A stretch of 64,000 bases of DNA from Candidatus Lariskella endosymbiont of Epinotia ramella (GTDB lineage: Bacteria; Pseudomonadota; Alphaproteobacteria; Rickettsiales; Midichloriaceae), in assembly GCF_964019805.1 (NCBI RefSeq), contig NZ_OZ026472.1, forward strand, positions 1,240,001 through 1,304,000, read 5' to 3'. A program made the translations under genes and the position numbers. The notes below the pieces were generated by a model. It searched no databases. It saw only the letters and a program-made list of their open reading frames with translations, and was not told the DNA's origin. Shown piece by piece: positions 1 through 13,255 of the stretch; the first letter of the stretch is position 1, and each line of letters opens with the position of its first letter.

Positions 1-2
1 CT

Positions 3-1349
3 GGTGTTAAAGGTGTAGTCGTTGGTGTGCGTGTATTTACACGTAGAGGTATAGAAAAAGATGAACGTGCGATAGCTCTTGAGAAAGTTGAGATAGAGAA
101 AGTTGAAAAAGATAAAGAAGATAAGGTTTCAATAATTAAAGTCTTTGCTTATTCTAGAGTTGCTGAATTATTAGTTGGAAAAATTATAGTCAGTGCTCCG
201 AAACCTCTTGTTCCGGGGGATGTCCTGACTCAGCAAGTGTTCGACAAGCTACCAAAGAGGCAACTATGGCAAATTGTTGTTGACGATGCTCAAAATATGT
301 CAGAGCTTGAACGCATTAAGCTTTTCTATGATAGGTCGATAGAGGAGCTTGAAGAAGAACTCAAGCATAAGGTTAAGAAAATTCAGAGTGGTGATGATCT
401 GCCACATGGTGCACTAAAACTTGTGAAAGTTTATTTGGCTACAAAGCTCAAATTGCAACCTGGTGATAAAATGGCTGGTAGACATGGTAACAAGGGGGTT
501 GTGTCTAAAATCTTGCCAGTTGAGGATATGCCATTTTTAGAAGATGGTACTCCTGTTGATATAGTACTAAACCCTCTTGGTGTTCCTTCACGTATGAACG
601 TTGGGCAGATTTTAGAGACGCACCTTGGCTGGGCTTCTGTCAACTTAGGAAAGAAAATTAGTGAAGTTTTGAGAAGCATTAATGACTCTTCTGAAGTTAG
701 CGAGCTTAGAAAAGAAATATTAAACTTGTATCCTTCAGATCGTCAATCAGATGTGGCAGTTCGTGAAATTATTAAATCTATGTCAGATGAAAGTGTCATA
801 GAGTTAGCTAAGACTCTTAGTAAAGGTGTTCCGTTTGCAACTCCAGTGTTTGACGGAGCTAAGGAGGATGAAATCAATGAAATGCTGACAAAAGCAGGTG
901 TGGATGCTTCAGGGCAGATGACTTTAATAGATGGAAGAACAGGTGAAAAGTTTGATAGAAAGGTCACTGTTGGCTATATATACATGCTTAAATTAGATCA
1001 CTTGGTGGACAATAAAATTCATGCAAGGTCTACTGGTCCTTATAGCTTGATTACTCAACAGCCTCTTGGTGGGAAAGCGCATTTTGGTGGCCAAAGATTT
1101 GGTGAGATGGAATGTTGGGGGCTGCAGGCGTACGGTGCTGCTTATACTCTTCAGGAGATGTTGACTGTTAAGTCAGACGATGTAGAGGGAAGAGTTAAGA
1201 TATATGAATCAATTATTCGTGGAGATCCTATATTTGAATGTGGTGTGCCAGAATCATTTAACGTTATGATAAAAGAATTGATGTCTCTATGCTTAAACGT
1301 AGAAATGATTACTGATGATAAAGATGATAAGGATGATAACGAGGATTAG
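3..1349 (+). CDS. rpoB: DNA-directed RNA polymerase beta subunit, C-terminal part (cut by window edge)
   Basis: The reading frame is open from base 3, so only the last 448 or so codons of the beta subunit are present and the true start lies outside the window. The visible part holds the most conserved C-terminal blocks of Rpo[16 protein letters not shown], then [13 protein letters not shown], then [19 protein letters not shown]. In the family these lie near the active centre and form the contact with beta prime. The tail is acidic and Asp/Lys rich ([11 protein letters not shown]). The gene is followed by rpoC as usual, but across a 615-bp spacer filled by a dispersed repeat instead of the normal short gap. 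Confidence 0.97.
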   Translation, partial: GVKGVVVGVRVFTRRGIEKDERAIALEKVEIEKVEKDKEDKVSIIKVFAYSRVAELLVGKIIVSAPKPLVPGDVLTQQVFDKLPKRQLWQIVVDDAQNMSELERIKLFYDRSIEELEEELKHKVKKIQSGDDLPHGALKLVKVYLATKLKLQPGDKMAGRHGNKGVVSKILPVEDMPFLEDGTPVDIVLNPLGVPSRMNVGQILETHLGWASVNLGKKISEVLRSINDSSEVSELRKEILNLYPSDRQSDVAVREIIKSMSDESVIELAKTLSKGVPFATPVFDGAKEDEINEMLTKAGVDASGQMTLIDGRTGEKFDRKVTVGYIYMLKLDHLVDNKIHARSTGPYSLITQQPLGGKAHFGGQRFGEMECWGLQAYGAAYTLQEMLTVKSDDVEGRVKIYESIIRGDPIFECGVPESFNVMIKELMSLCLNVEMITDDKDDKDDNED

Positions 1350-1423
1350 TATTCAGTATTAAGCGTTCAGGTAATTGAGTCTATTTTTGTATGTTGTTTG
1401 TAGTGTTAATTTAGAGCAGTTAA

Positions 1424-1681
1424 TTAGTCGCCTGCATTATAATTCTAAGAAGTGGAGGATTTATATTGATTGCAAGCAATTATTATGCACTGAAAATCCT
1501 GCAGAAAAAGTGGCATAATTGTCAAAAACCTTATAGATTTTGTTAAGTAGTATTTTTGCAAGTATTGGACAAATTATATATATGACAATTAGCGCAGAGC
1601 TGTTCTAAGAGCTAATTTTTATACATTTAACTTTCCGCAAAAATTTATTTGCCCAGCAAATCGATTTTTGACGTGCAGACT
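1424..1681 (-). repeat. Dispersed repeat R1 (rpoB-rpoC spacer)
   Basis: A near full-length copy of the R1 family, running on the minus strand. On the plus strand it starts TTAGTCGCCTGC and ends near CGATTTTTGACGTGCAGACT. The same blocks (GCAAGCAATTAT, CTGCAGAAAAAGTGGC, GACAAATTATATAT, TTATTTGCCCAGCAAATCGA) recur at about 36.4, 51.8, 52.7 and 63.6 kb. It has no coding capacity. The remainder of the 1350-1964 spacer shows no gene. Confidence 0.85.
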
Positions 1682-1868
1682 TATTAAGATATATACCTTT
1701 TAGAAAATGGAGTGATTTTACTAATCAAGTAATATTAATTCTTTGTGTATATAAGTTATTAATTTCTTATTTGGAATTAATCTTGTTGATATACGTGTAG
1801 CGTAAATAAGGCATAGCCTGCTTGATGTAGATTTCTGTGGTTTTAGCATGAAATCATGCAATGTATAG

Positions 1869-6158
<4,290 letters not shown>

Positions 6159-6338
6159 AGAATTAGAATCTATAGCTAAAAAATCACAACAAATTGACAC
6201 AGATACCATCAGCCGAGCAATAAAATACACAATATAAAGTTATACCAAGGAATTTCAAAAGCTAAAATGCACATTTCTGGCGGATGGACTTGAAAACTCT
6301 TCGTAATTGTTTATTAGATGTGTGATTCGTAGACATTG

Positions 6339-7200
6339 TTACATTTTACTTGTCAGATTTAATTGTAACTTTCCAGCATTGTATTTGTTTTTAAGTACTG
6401 TTAGTTTTTGCTCATATTTGTAGTTTTGAAGCGCATATGGTTTGTTAGCAGGATTGTAAGCTGCCTCTATTTCTGCTTGCGAGTGAGCAAGAGTTTGTAG
6501 AGTTTGAAAAGTTTCCCAAGGAGTTTTTCCTTTTAATGAGCTATGAGACCTGTGTCTGTTATAATATTCTTCCCATTGTTGAAGTTTTGCGGATAAATCA
6601 GCATCTTTAATGTTAATGCTGCTGTAGAACTCGTCTAAGTCAGTTCTTTGAGATCTCTCGACTTTTCCATTAAGATGTGGCGAAGCTGGCCTGATAGGTC
6701 GAAATTTAATCTTCCATTCTTTTAGTCTATCTTGAACTGCATTCTCTGCCACTATCAGTTTGGATCCTTTGTATGCAAAATGGCATCCTCTCACGCAATT
6801 TATTTAGGAAGTCTAAAGTATTTGCTGACGTACGCCTGCTGTATAAAGCAATGACCTTGTAGCGAGTACAATCATCAATAGCTGTATACTGATAAAGACC
6901 TGCTGCTATCTTACATGTGGTAAATTAAGTTGAGGTTTACGCATTAAAGAATTGAACCAAAGCATACATATGTTATTACTTTTTCCGAAAATCTTCGCTG
7001 TATGAGGATGGCATTTTTCCTTTGAGTGTAATACACATCTATATATATGCGCAAACTGCAACTTAATTTACTATACATCCATTTGTACACGCTCCCCAGG
7101 ATACTTACAGTTGTAGCGTTTTGTTTGTTTTCTATAATGACGCTTCAAAAAAAGGTCACCAACATTATGTTTTTTTAATGTTTTATGGATCGTTGATAAA
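6339..7200 (-). pseudogene. IS481-family transposase remnant
   Basis: The minus strand carries blocks of an IS481-type integrase-core transposase spread over several frames. The longest open part (6339-6794, 151 codons) contains RPIRPASPHLNGKVERSQRT, which includes the catalytic Glu, and the C-terminal YNRHRSHSSLKGKTPWE. Upstream, in other frames, come IQRIQTDSGREC (with the second Asp), GLYQYTAIDDCTRYKVIALY (with the first Asp region) and HNVGDLFLKRHYRKQTKRYN. There is at least one frameshift near 6745-6790, and a 157-bp inverted-repeat insertion lies between the QMDV and KIAAGLYQ blocks. The N-terminal HTH part is missing. Non-functional. Confidence 0.85.
6917..7073. repeat. MITE-like insertion inside the IS481 remnant
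   Basis: A 157-bp segment with imperfect terminal inverted repeats of about 25 bp (GTGGTAAATTAAGTTGAGGT at the left; the reverse complement of the right end reads TAGTAAATTAAGTTGCAGTT). It is flanked on both sides by TACAT (6912-6916 and 7074-7078), which could be a target duplication. It splits the transposase between two blocks that are adjacent in the family. No ORF inside. Confidence 0.6.
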
Positions 7201-7278
7201 GAGAAAGATAAAGAATATATATACTGCACCCTTAATTCAAACCATTTGTTTTAAATGCTCCGATTTTTTAGCAAAAAA

Positions 7279-8082
7279 TTAGCTTAAATATATAGAAGCT
7301 GGTGTTCTATATTTTAAAGCTTGATGTAACCTTGTGTTGTTATACCAAGGTACAAATTCTTCTATCCTTTTTTCCAAGCTGCCTATATCATCAGGTCTAT
7401 AATAATAGATCACTTCTTGCTTTAAAGTTCTCCAAAGTCTTTCTACATATATATTATCAAAACACCTGCCAACATGATCCATACTGATGCTTACATTTTT
7501 TAGTTGTAATTTTTGTATAAATTCACTGCTGGTATATTGCGAACCTTGATCAGTATTAAATATCTCTGGAACTCTTGTTGCCAATGCCCTTTCTAATAAT
7601 GCTATGCAAAATCCTGCTTCCAGAGAATATGATAAATCATAGCCTATAATATATCTACTGTGTAAATCAATAATAGCCGTGAAATACATGAACTTGCCAT
7701 TAATTTTTATATATGTAATATCACTTGCCCATACTTGATTTATCCTATTGATTTCAATTCCTGATAGTAAATAAGGATAAATTTTATGTTCAGGATTCTT
7801 TATAGTAGTATTTCTATAGCTCTTAGGATATAAGCCTTCTATCTCCATTTCTTGCATTATTCTCAGTACCTTTTTAGCATTGATGATCTTACCTTGGTTA
7901 TGCAAATCAGCTGTTATCTTGCGATACCCGTATCTACAATCTGATAATAAATAAATTTCCCTAATGAGATTTGCAATCTCACTTTCATCACTTATCACTG
8001 GCTTGTAATACAACTTAGTTCTAGGAATATTCAGCAACTCAGCTTGTCTTCTTATAGAAATATCAGCACAAATTTCTAACAT
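7279..8082 (-). CDS. IS3-family transposase OrfB (DDE integrase domain)
   Basis: 267 codons from the ATG at 8082. The HTH_21-like N-terminal region holds CRYGYRKITADLHNQG. The rve integrase core has the catalytic triad in VWASDITYI, NTDQGSQYTSSEF and YVERLWRTLKQEVIYY, followed by WYNNTRLHQALKYRTP. The frame is open upstream of the ATG back past a run of nine A (8115-8123 on the minus strand), where it lies in the -1 frame relative to orfA. In this family OrfB is normally made as an OrfAB fusion by -1 slippage at such a run. No inactivating change was seen, so the element may still be active. Confidence 0.88.
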   Translation of the reverse strand: MLEICADISIRRQAELLNIPRTKLYYKPVISDESEIANLIREIYLLSDCRYGYRKITADLHNQGKIINAKKVLRIMQEMEIEGLYPKSYRNTTIKNPEHKIYPYLLSGIEINRINQVWASDITYIKINGKFMYFTAIIDLHSRYIIGYDLSYSLEAGFCIALLERALATRVPEIFNTDQGSQYTSSEFIQKLQLKNVSISMDHVGRCFDNIYVERLWRTLKQEVIYYYRPDDIGSLEKRIEEFVPWYNNTRLHQALKYRTPASIYLS

Positions 8083-8102
8083 ATTTTTTCTCTCTTCATA
8101 AT

Positions 8103-8390
8103 TTATTTCTGCAATTTTTTTTTGAGAAAATTATTTTCAATGCTTATCTCGCCAATAATTTTATGCAATTTTTCTATTTCTTGCTCAGAGAGTTTTTGCT
8201 TTTTTGTATACTCACTTTCTGGAATAAAAAGCTGATACAAATCCCTGATAGCCTTATCTTTCCAGTCATATAAATTAGTTGCAGGAATTTTGTATTCACT
8301 ACATATTTCAGCTTTCCCCTTTTGACTTTGTATGGCATCTAGAGCCACTTTTGCCTTAAATTCAGCCGTATAATTTTTCTTTTTACTCAT
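8103..8390 (-). CDS. IS3-family transposase OrfA (HTH DNA-binding protein)
   Basis: 95 codons. The N-terminal MSKKKNYTAEFKAKVALDAI and the YKIPATNLYDWKDKAI helix-turn-helix are typical of the HTH_Tnp_1 domain of IS3 elements; a lysine/glutamate-rich leucine-zipper-like tail follows. It binds the IS ends and regulates OrfB in related elements. The stop codon is just downstream of the A9 slippery run shared with orfB, so ribosomes that slip back one base would read into the integrase domain. Confidence 0.85.
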   Translation of the reverse strand: MSKKKNYTAEFKAKVALDAIQSQKGKAEICSEYKIPATNLYDWKDKAIRDLYQLFIPESEYTKKQKLSEQEIEKLHKIIGEISIENNFLKKKLQK

Positions 8391-8439
8391 ACTACTAACT
8401 TAATCCTATTTTTGATTCATTTTACTATCAAAAAATCGG

Positions 8440-9288
8440 TTGTTTTATTTTTTCTGGTTCGTTTCTTGGGGCCATTATAATCTATCTAATCAATATCTTG
8501 GAGATGAAGGAGTAAAAGAAAAACTAGCTCAAGCTTTAAAGAATAATTCTGCTATTACAGGGTTATTTTTATCTAAAAACAATATTGGTCCTGAGGGAGC
8601 AAAAGCAATAGCTGAGGTTTTGAAAGATAATATTGGTGTGAAAATTTTAATGCTTGGTGTGAACAACATTGGTGACGAAGGAGCAAAGGCAATAGCTGAG
8701 GCATTAAAATACAATACTTTTCTTTCTATAACGGCGTTGGACCTATCTAAAAACAACATTGGTCCTAAGGGAGCAAAAGCAATAGCTGAAGCTGTGAAAA
8801 ATAATATTGATATTGGCGAGTTGTTTCTTAGTTTGAACAATATTGGCGATGAAGGAGCAAAAGCCGTAGCTAGTGCATCGAAATATAATTCCAACATAGT
8901 AGGAATATTTTTCGATGCTTGCAATATGAGCTACGATGGAGCAAAAGCAGTAGTGGAGATTGTGAAAGGCACTTCCATTCATGAGTTAACTCTAACTTAT
9001 AATAATCTTAATACTGAAGAAGAGGAATTAATATCCCAAGCTTTACTAGATAATAACATTACTCAAGAATCTTATATCCTAAATGATGAAGAAGAATTAT
9101 TATTAGCTGAAGTGCTGCAATCTTATAGTGCCATAAAGGAATCAAATATATCTCATAACAATGTTATAGATGAAAGATCAGAAGAGGTGGATCAGACTTT
9201 GCAAGATCACTTACTGGATGAATTTAATAGCGGATCTGTTATTGAGCATAGTAATACAAATGATACGCTCCACAACTCTGAACTCTAA
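8440..9288 (+). CDS. Leucine-rich-repeat protein (RNase-inhibitor type), probably 5' truncated
   Basis: 282 codons if read from a TTG at 8440. Residues 15-190 are LRRs of about 28 residues with the repeating core NNIGDEGAKAIAEALK, the ribonuclease-inhibitor/NLRC3-like type that is common in effector-like proteins of host-associated bacteria. The C-terminal third is acidic with no clear repeats and ends HSNTNDTLHNSEL. There is no signal peptide and no convincing ribosome-binding site. The frame begins exactly where the IS3 inverted repeat ends, and an in-frame stop at 8413 lies inside the IS, so the original start was probably lost to that insertion. Whether the remaining part is expressed is unknown. 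Confidence 0.6.
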   Translation: MFYFFWFVSWGHYNLSNQYLGDEGVKEKLAQALKNNSAITGLFLSKNNIGPEGAKAIAEVLKDNIGVKILMLGVNNIGDEGAKAIAEALKYNTFLSITALDLSKNNIGPKGAKAIAEAVKNNIDIGELFLSLNNIGDEGAKAVASASKYNSNIVGIFFDACNMSYDGAKAVVEIVKGTSIHELTLTYNNLNTEEEELISQALLDNNITQESYILNDEEELLLAEVLQSYSAIKESNISHNNVIDERSEEVDQTLQDHLLDEFNSGSVIEHSNTNDTLHNSEL

Positions 9289-9359
9289 GCTGAATCTTTT
9301 GTTAGCTTTGTTGGATGAATAACCTCAGTTTGATATAAGAGCTAAGTTTATTATTTTAT

Positions 9360-9494
9360 GGCCAACTAACTATAAAATAATTATAGAGAACAGTTCATCA
9401 ATTGAGCAATTTTTAGACGAAAATCTAATGAATACGACATCTTTTTAACATTTCCTTTTTCCTTCTTTTATAACTATTTTATAGTTAATTGGCT
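9360..9494. repeat. Inverted-repeat pair next to the IS982 remnant
   Basis: GGCCAACTAACTATAAAATA (from 9360) is mirrored by TATTTTATAGTTAATTGGCT (ending 9494), giving about 25 bp of near-perfect inverted repeat around 85 bp of non-coding DNA. The right arm overlaps the stop codon of the IS982-like transposase remnant, so the pair may be a MITE or a leftover of IS ends. Confidence 0.45.
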
Positions 9495-9655
9495 ATATTT
9501 TTCCATGCTGCTGGTTTGTTTGTTTTTAAAGTATAAGCAATGATTCCAGCAAATAGGTTTGCTAAGAAATTAGTTGTGGATTTACGTCTTGTGTGCTGTA
9601 TATGACAGATATTCTTCAGTTATTCTATAGCTGTCTCAATAAAGCTACGCTTGTT
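9485..9655 (-). pseudogene. IS982-family transposase, C-terminal remnant
   Basis: On the minus strand the frame reads KRSFIETAIE, stop, LKNICHIQHTRRKSTTNFLA, then NLFAGIIAYTLKTNKPAAW. This is the conserved C-terminus of IS982-type transposases (including the last catalytic Glu region and the HTRRKS block). One internal stop and the loss of everything upstream make it non-functional. An R2 repeat starts immediately beyond its broken 5' end. Confidence 0.7.
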
Positions 9656-9660
9656 TAAAA

Positions 9661-9894
9661 AGTCCATCCGCCAAAAATATTTTTGTGGAGAAGTTAAATG
9701 TGCAAGAATTAGCTCAGGATTCACCCCTGCACTAATTTTTTTATATATTATTACTCATATGCCCTGCAAACACTGCTTTCACAAAAGCCGTAAAGTTTTT
9801 TGGTCTTTTATAACATTTCCTTACGGATTTAAAGCACTATTTTCGCGCTCCAAGCACCATTTCATGCGCACTTTCGAGACTTTTATAGTGCGCG
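9661..9894 (+). repeat. Dispersed repeat R2
   Basis: Begins AGTCCATCCGCCAAAAATAT and ends near GAGACTTTTATAGTGCGCGC. Contains the R2-specific right half with a dyad around CCGTAAAG...CTTACGGATTTAAAGC. It sits between the IS982 and IS630 remnants. Confidence 0.8.
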
Positions 9895-9914
9895 CAAAAC
9901 GATCTAATCCTATT

Positions 9915-10100
9915 GCTACGCATACCACAATAAACAGTATCAGCACCTACATCAAACACAATAGCTACTTCCTCGCGATAATATAAGATATGACCTTCTT
10001 TCTTAAATCTATAGAATAATAACGCCCCATATCGAATAATATATTAATACCTTTTATATCTTATATATCATTTATTAATCAATTGGGAAAATACTATAAA
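9915..10100 (-). pseudogene. IS630-like transposase, N-terminal remnant (copy 1)
   Basis: From an ATG at 10030 (minus strand) the frame reads MGRYYSIDLRKKVISYI, the start of an IS630-type helix-turn-helix, and then breaks. The upstream 70 bp match the same region at 31.92-31.99 kb. The rest of the element is gone. Confidence 0.65.
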
Positions 10101-10160
10101 GTATGACTTTGCATGTACGTAAGTTAAATACACACTATATTTATGAAATAATGTTATAGC

Positions 10161-11186
10161 TTAACTTTCTTCACACTTAGAAATTAGTTCATCCAAGTTT
10201 TCGGGTGGCCAAGAAGGAATATCCATACCAAAACGCAAATGCATTGAAGCCAAAACCTCTTTTATTTCATTGAGTGATTTTCTTCCGAAATTTGGAGTTT
10301 GTAGCATAGCCGCTTCACTTCTAGTCACTAGATCGCCTATATATTTTATACAAGCACTTTTGAGACAATTAGCCGAACGCACAGTCAATTCAAGGTCCGC
10401 AACTTTACGCAATAGTATAGGATCGAAAGGAAGAGCTGATTCTTCCGGCTCTTTCAGTTGTTCTACTTCGGTGAAGTTAACAAAGATTTGCAATTGATCT
10501 TGCATGATCTTAGCAGCCAGCGCAAGAGCGGTATCTGGCGTTAGTGTACCATTTGTTTCGATAGTTAGAAATAGTCTATCAAATTCGGTTTTTGCTCCAA
10601 CACGACTGTTTTCAACTTTATAAGCAACACGGCGTACAGGAGAAAATATAGCATCTATGGGTATTAAACCGATCACAACCTTGTCATCTTCCAGCTGCTC
10701 AGATGCGGTAACATAGCCTTTTCCAACAGCAATTATAAGCTCCATATTAAGTGTAGCATTACTGTCCAAATGACATATTACAAAATCAGGGTTCATGATT
10801 TCCATATCATCAACCACTTTTATCATTCCAGCAGTCACAACAGCAGGACCAGTGGCAGAAAGTGTCACTCTTTTATTTTGATAACCATGATATCTTATAA
10901 AAACAGACTTTAGGTTTAGAACTATTTCTGTAACATCTTCTCTTACTCCAGGGATAGTCGAAAATTCATGGCTGACACCTTCAATTTGAACAGCAGCTAT
11001 TGCTACGCCCTGCAATGAAGATAACATAATCCTACGTAGCGTATTACCAAGCGTAACGCCGAAACCTCTCTCGAGTGGTTCGACACGAAATACAGCAGTA
11101 TTTTGATCTATACTATTTAAAAAATACTCAGCAGGCCTAACCAACGATGTCCAGTTGGTAGATAAGACTTTATTAGCTTTTTCCAC
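10161..11186 (-). CDS. rpoA: DNA-directed RNA polymerase alpha subunit
   Basis: 341 residues, the usual alphaproteobacterial length. The N-terminal dimerisation domain shows [20 protein letters not shown] and [20 protein letters not shown], the beta-binding blocks. The C-terminal domain, which binds UP elements and activators, shows [20 protein letters not shown] and [15 protein letters not shown]. It is the last gene of a minus-strand ribosomal cluster but is separated from rpsK by about 410 bp and is not followed by rplQ, its nearly universal downstream partner; the DNA beyond it is IS630 remnant. A TTGACA on the minus strand at 11504-11509 with a weak -10 (TTACAT, 17-bp spacing) could give it its own promoter. 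Confidence 0.97.
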   Translation of the reverse strand: MEKANKVLSTNWTSLVRPAEYFLNSIDQNTAVFRVEPLERGFGVTLGNTLRRIMLSSLQGVAIAAVQIEGVSHEFSTIPGVREDVTEIVLNLKSVFIRYHGYQNKRVTLSATGPAVVTAGMIKVVDDMEIMNPDFVICHLDSNATLNMELIIAVGKGYVTASEQLEDDKVVIGLIPIDAIFSPVRRVAYKVENSRVGAKTEFDRLFLTIETNGTLTPDTALALAAKIMQDQLQIFVNFTEVEQLKEPEESALPFDPILLRKVADLELTVRSANCLKSACIKYIGDLVTRSEAAMLQTPNFGRKSLNEIKEVLASMHLRFGMDIPSWPPENLDELISKCEES

Positions 11187-11597
11187 TTTCTCCTCTTTGC
11201 AAGTTATTTATATTCATTTGCGTGTTCATATCGTGTAACGGTGTAAAAACACTCCGAAAGCAACTAGAGCTAAGGCTATGATGGAATAAGCTAAAGGATA
11301 AGTATCACAGCTGAGCAATACAGTTCCACTTCCATCATTATAAGCTAGACACTTAAATGAAATTTCCACAACACACCATCAATCAAGACAAATACACAAC
11401 AAGACTTACATAAAGAGAATGCATAAGGTAGTTAAGTATAGCCTCAACTATACAAATTATATCTAACAATAAACAGAAGCATGTAATTATGAGTTACAAA
11501 TTCTGTCAAAATGCTTCTCAAATAGTAAGCTTATAGATAATAAGGCGTTCCATAAACTAAGGCTCAAAGTACAATCACTCATCTAGAATTTGAGTGA
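11187..11597. other. Gene-free spacer between rpsK and rpoA
   Basis: 411 bp with no credible ORF and no recognisable repeat of the R1-R5 families. The only signal is the possible minus-strand -35 TTGACA at 11504-11509. In most bacteria these two genes are nearly adjacent. Confidence 0.6.
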
Positions 11598-11981
11598 TTA
11601 AACCCTACGCCTTTTTGGAGGTCTACAACCGTTATGTGGAACAGGTGTTATATCTTTTATCGCTGTAATGTTAAGCCCAGCTGCAGCCAAAGCACGTACA
11701 GCAGATTCTCTACCAGCACCAGGTCCCTTCATCTTAACTGAAACAGTCTTGAGCCCAAATTCCATAGCAGCTTTCGCAGCCTTATCAGCTGTAACCTGCG
11801 CAGCATAAGGTGTGGACTTTCTAGAACCTTTAAAACCACTATTCCCAGCAGACGCCCAAGCCAAAACATCTCCATAAGAATCAGTTATACTAACTATGGT
11901 GTTATTAAAAGTAGCTGACACGCAAGCAACCCCGACAGCAACATTTTTTTTCTTTTTATTATTTGATTTCATAACTGCCAT
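11598..11981 (-). CDS. rpsK: 30S ribosomal protein S11 (uS11)
   Basis: 127 residues. The conserved core reads [13 protein letters not shown], then [20 protein letters not shown], and the C-terminus is the invariant [17 protein letters not shown]11 sits on the 30S platform near the Shine-Dalgarno helix. It follows rpsM with a 6-bp gap on the same strand, as in the normal alpha operon. Confidence 0.97.
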   Translation of the reverse strand: MAVMKSNNKKKKNVAVGVACVSATFNNTIVSITDSYGDVLAWASAGNSGFKGSRKSTPYAAQVTADKAAKAAMEFGLKTVSVKMKGPGAGRESAVRALAAAGLNITAIKDITPVPHNGCRPPKRRRV

Positions 11982-11987
11982 AAATTA

Positions 11988-12365
11988 CTACTTAGTCACC
12001 TTTTTTTTGCCAGCTATTGCAATAGCTTTACCTTTTCTAGTTCTAGCATTAGTATGAGTTCTTTGCCCTCTTACTGGCAATTTTCTAACATGTCTCATCC
12101 CTCTATAACATTTCATGTCAATCAGGTTTTTTATGTTTACAGAGACCTCACGCCTCAAATCGCCCTCAACAACATAAGCAGAATCTATCACTTCTCTTAA
12201 TCTACTGACTTCATCCTCAGATAGACTATGTACTCTCTTACTAAAGTCCACATTGGCCTTACTGCATATATTAAGAGCAGAAAACCGACCTATTCCATAT
12301 ATATATGTCAGCGCAATCTCTACCCTTTTACTAGCTGGAATATTTACACCCGCAATACGCGCCAC
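11988..12365 (-). CDS. rpsM: 30S ribosomal protein S13 (uS13)
   Basis: 125 residues starting at a GTG (12365). The N-terminus [20 protein letters not shown] and C-terminal [20 protein letters not shown] are diagnostic. S13 contacts the 50S subunit in the bridge region. Co-oriented and tightly linked with rpsK. No rpmJ (L36) was found in the 220-bp gap to adk. Confidence 0.97.
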   Translation of the reverse strand: MARIAGVNIPASKRVEIALTYIYGIGRFSALNICSKANVDFSKRVHSLSEDEVSRLREVIDSAYVVEGDLRREVSVNIKNLIDMKCYRGMRHVRKLPVRGQRTHTNARTRKGKAIAIAGKKKVTK

Positions 12366-12585
12366 TCTAACACCTCACTCTTCGCATTCTAGAATAAAAT
12401 TAAACAACCATAACGCAAGCCTCTCGCAACTGCAAAAATACAAGAAGCAAAAGAGAATGGACAAAAGAATGCTGCCGCCTCTAAATACCTGCCTGTAGCA
12501 AAGCACTAAAGGTGGATTAAACCAAGGCTATAATAAAACAGCTCAGCAACCCCAATCCTCCAACAGTCCACAATAGTATTAAATT

Positions 12586-13251
12586 TTACACAAAAGTCAA
12601 CATCACTTTTGATATCCTATCAACTATAGACCTAAAAACTTGCTCCATACTCAGTGCACCATTCACTCTTATAAACCCTGGATGTTTCGAGTAAAAATCG
12701 ACAACAGGTGCTGTTTTCTCACGATATGCTACGAAACGCCTATGAACTGCATCATCATCGTCGTCAGGTCTATGTACAAATTCACGTGAACCACAACTAG
12801 GACAAATATTTTCTTCTTCAGCTTTGAAGAATAAAGTGTTGTAAACAGACTTGCACTGCGCGCACAATATTCTTCCTCGTAGCCTATTTCTTAAGTCATC
12901 TTCTGTCATATCAATAAAGATGACATATACGTCATCTTTATGTAGCCGCTTTAATATATCATCAAGCGCAACAGCTTGTGATACAGTACGAGGAAACCCA
13001 TCAATAATGAATCCATTACCACAATCTTTTTGCATAAGCCTTTCTTTGACTATCTGTTCCACTATGTAGTCATCAACTAAGTGTCCAGATTCTATCACAC
13101 TTTTAACCTTTGTACCAAGCTCAGTATTTGAATCCACAGCTTGCCTTAACATCTCACCGGTAGACAATGATACGAGTCCATAATGCTCTGCAAGCATTGC
13201 CGCTTGTGTTCCCTTCCCTACTCCGGGAGCACCTAAAAGAATGAACCGCAT
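12586..13251 (-). CDS. adk: Adenylate kinase
   Basis: 221 residues. The P-loop is GAPGVGKGT (residues 7-15); the nucleotide-binding block GFIIDGFPRTVSQA follows. The LID domain carries four cysteines, Cys130, Cys133, Cys150 and Cys153, so this is a zinc-binding long-form enzyme. It catalyses ATP + AMP to 2 ADP. Its start lies four bases past the stop of secY, and the two are surely co-transcribed, a common arrangement in the spc operon. An aspartate run (DDDDD) within the LID region is slightly unusual. Confidence 0.96.
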   Translation of the reverse strand: MRFILLGAPGVGKGTQAAMLAEHYGLVSLSTGEMLRQAVDSNTELGTKVKSVIESGHLVDDYIVEQIVKERLMQKDCGNGFIIDGFPRTVSQAVALDDILKRLHKDDVYVIFIDMTEDDLRNRLRGRILCAQCKSVYNTLFFKAEEENICPSCGSREFVHRPDDDDDAVHRRFVAYREKTAPVVDFYSKHPGFIRVNGALSMEQVFRSIVDRISKVMLTFV

Positions 13252-13255
13252 ACAT

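Larger units (their letters stand above)
7260..8439 (-). mobile_element. IS3-family insertion sequence, about 1.18 kb
   Basis: Carries orfA and orfB in the usual IS3 order on the minus strand. Likely terminal inverted repeats are CCGATTTTTT at 7260-7269 and AAAAAATCGG at 8430-8439. No clear target-site duplication was found, so the exact ends are provisional. The element is the only copy in the window and both of its ORFs are open. Its right end abuts the truncated LRR gene that starts at 8440. Confidence 0.75.

Noticed and set aside
8529-8924. A 131-codon minus-strand ORF
   Set aside because: It is antisense to the LRR repeats and its regular pattern only mirrors them.
9651-9986. A 111-codon plus-strand ORF
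   Set aside because: Entirely within the R2 repeat and the IS630 remnant; a chance frame.
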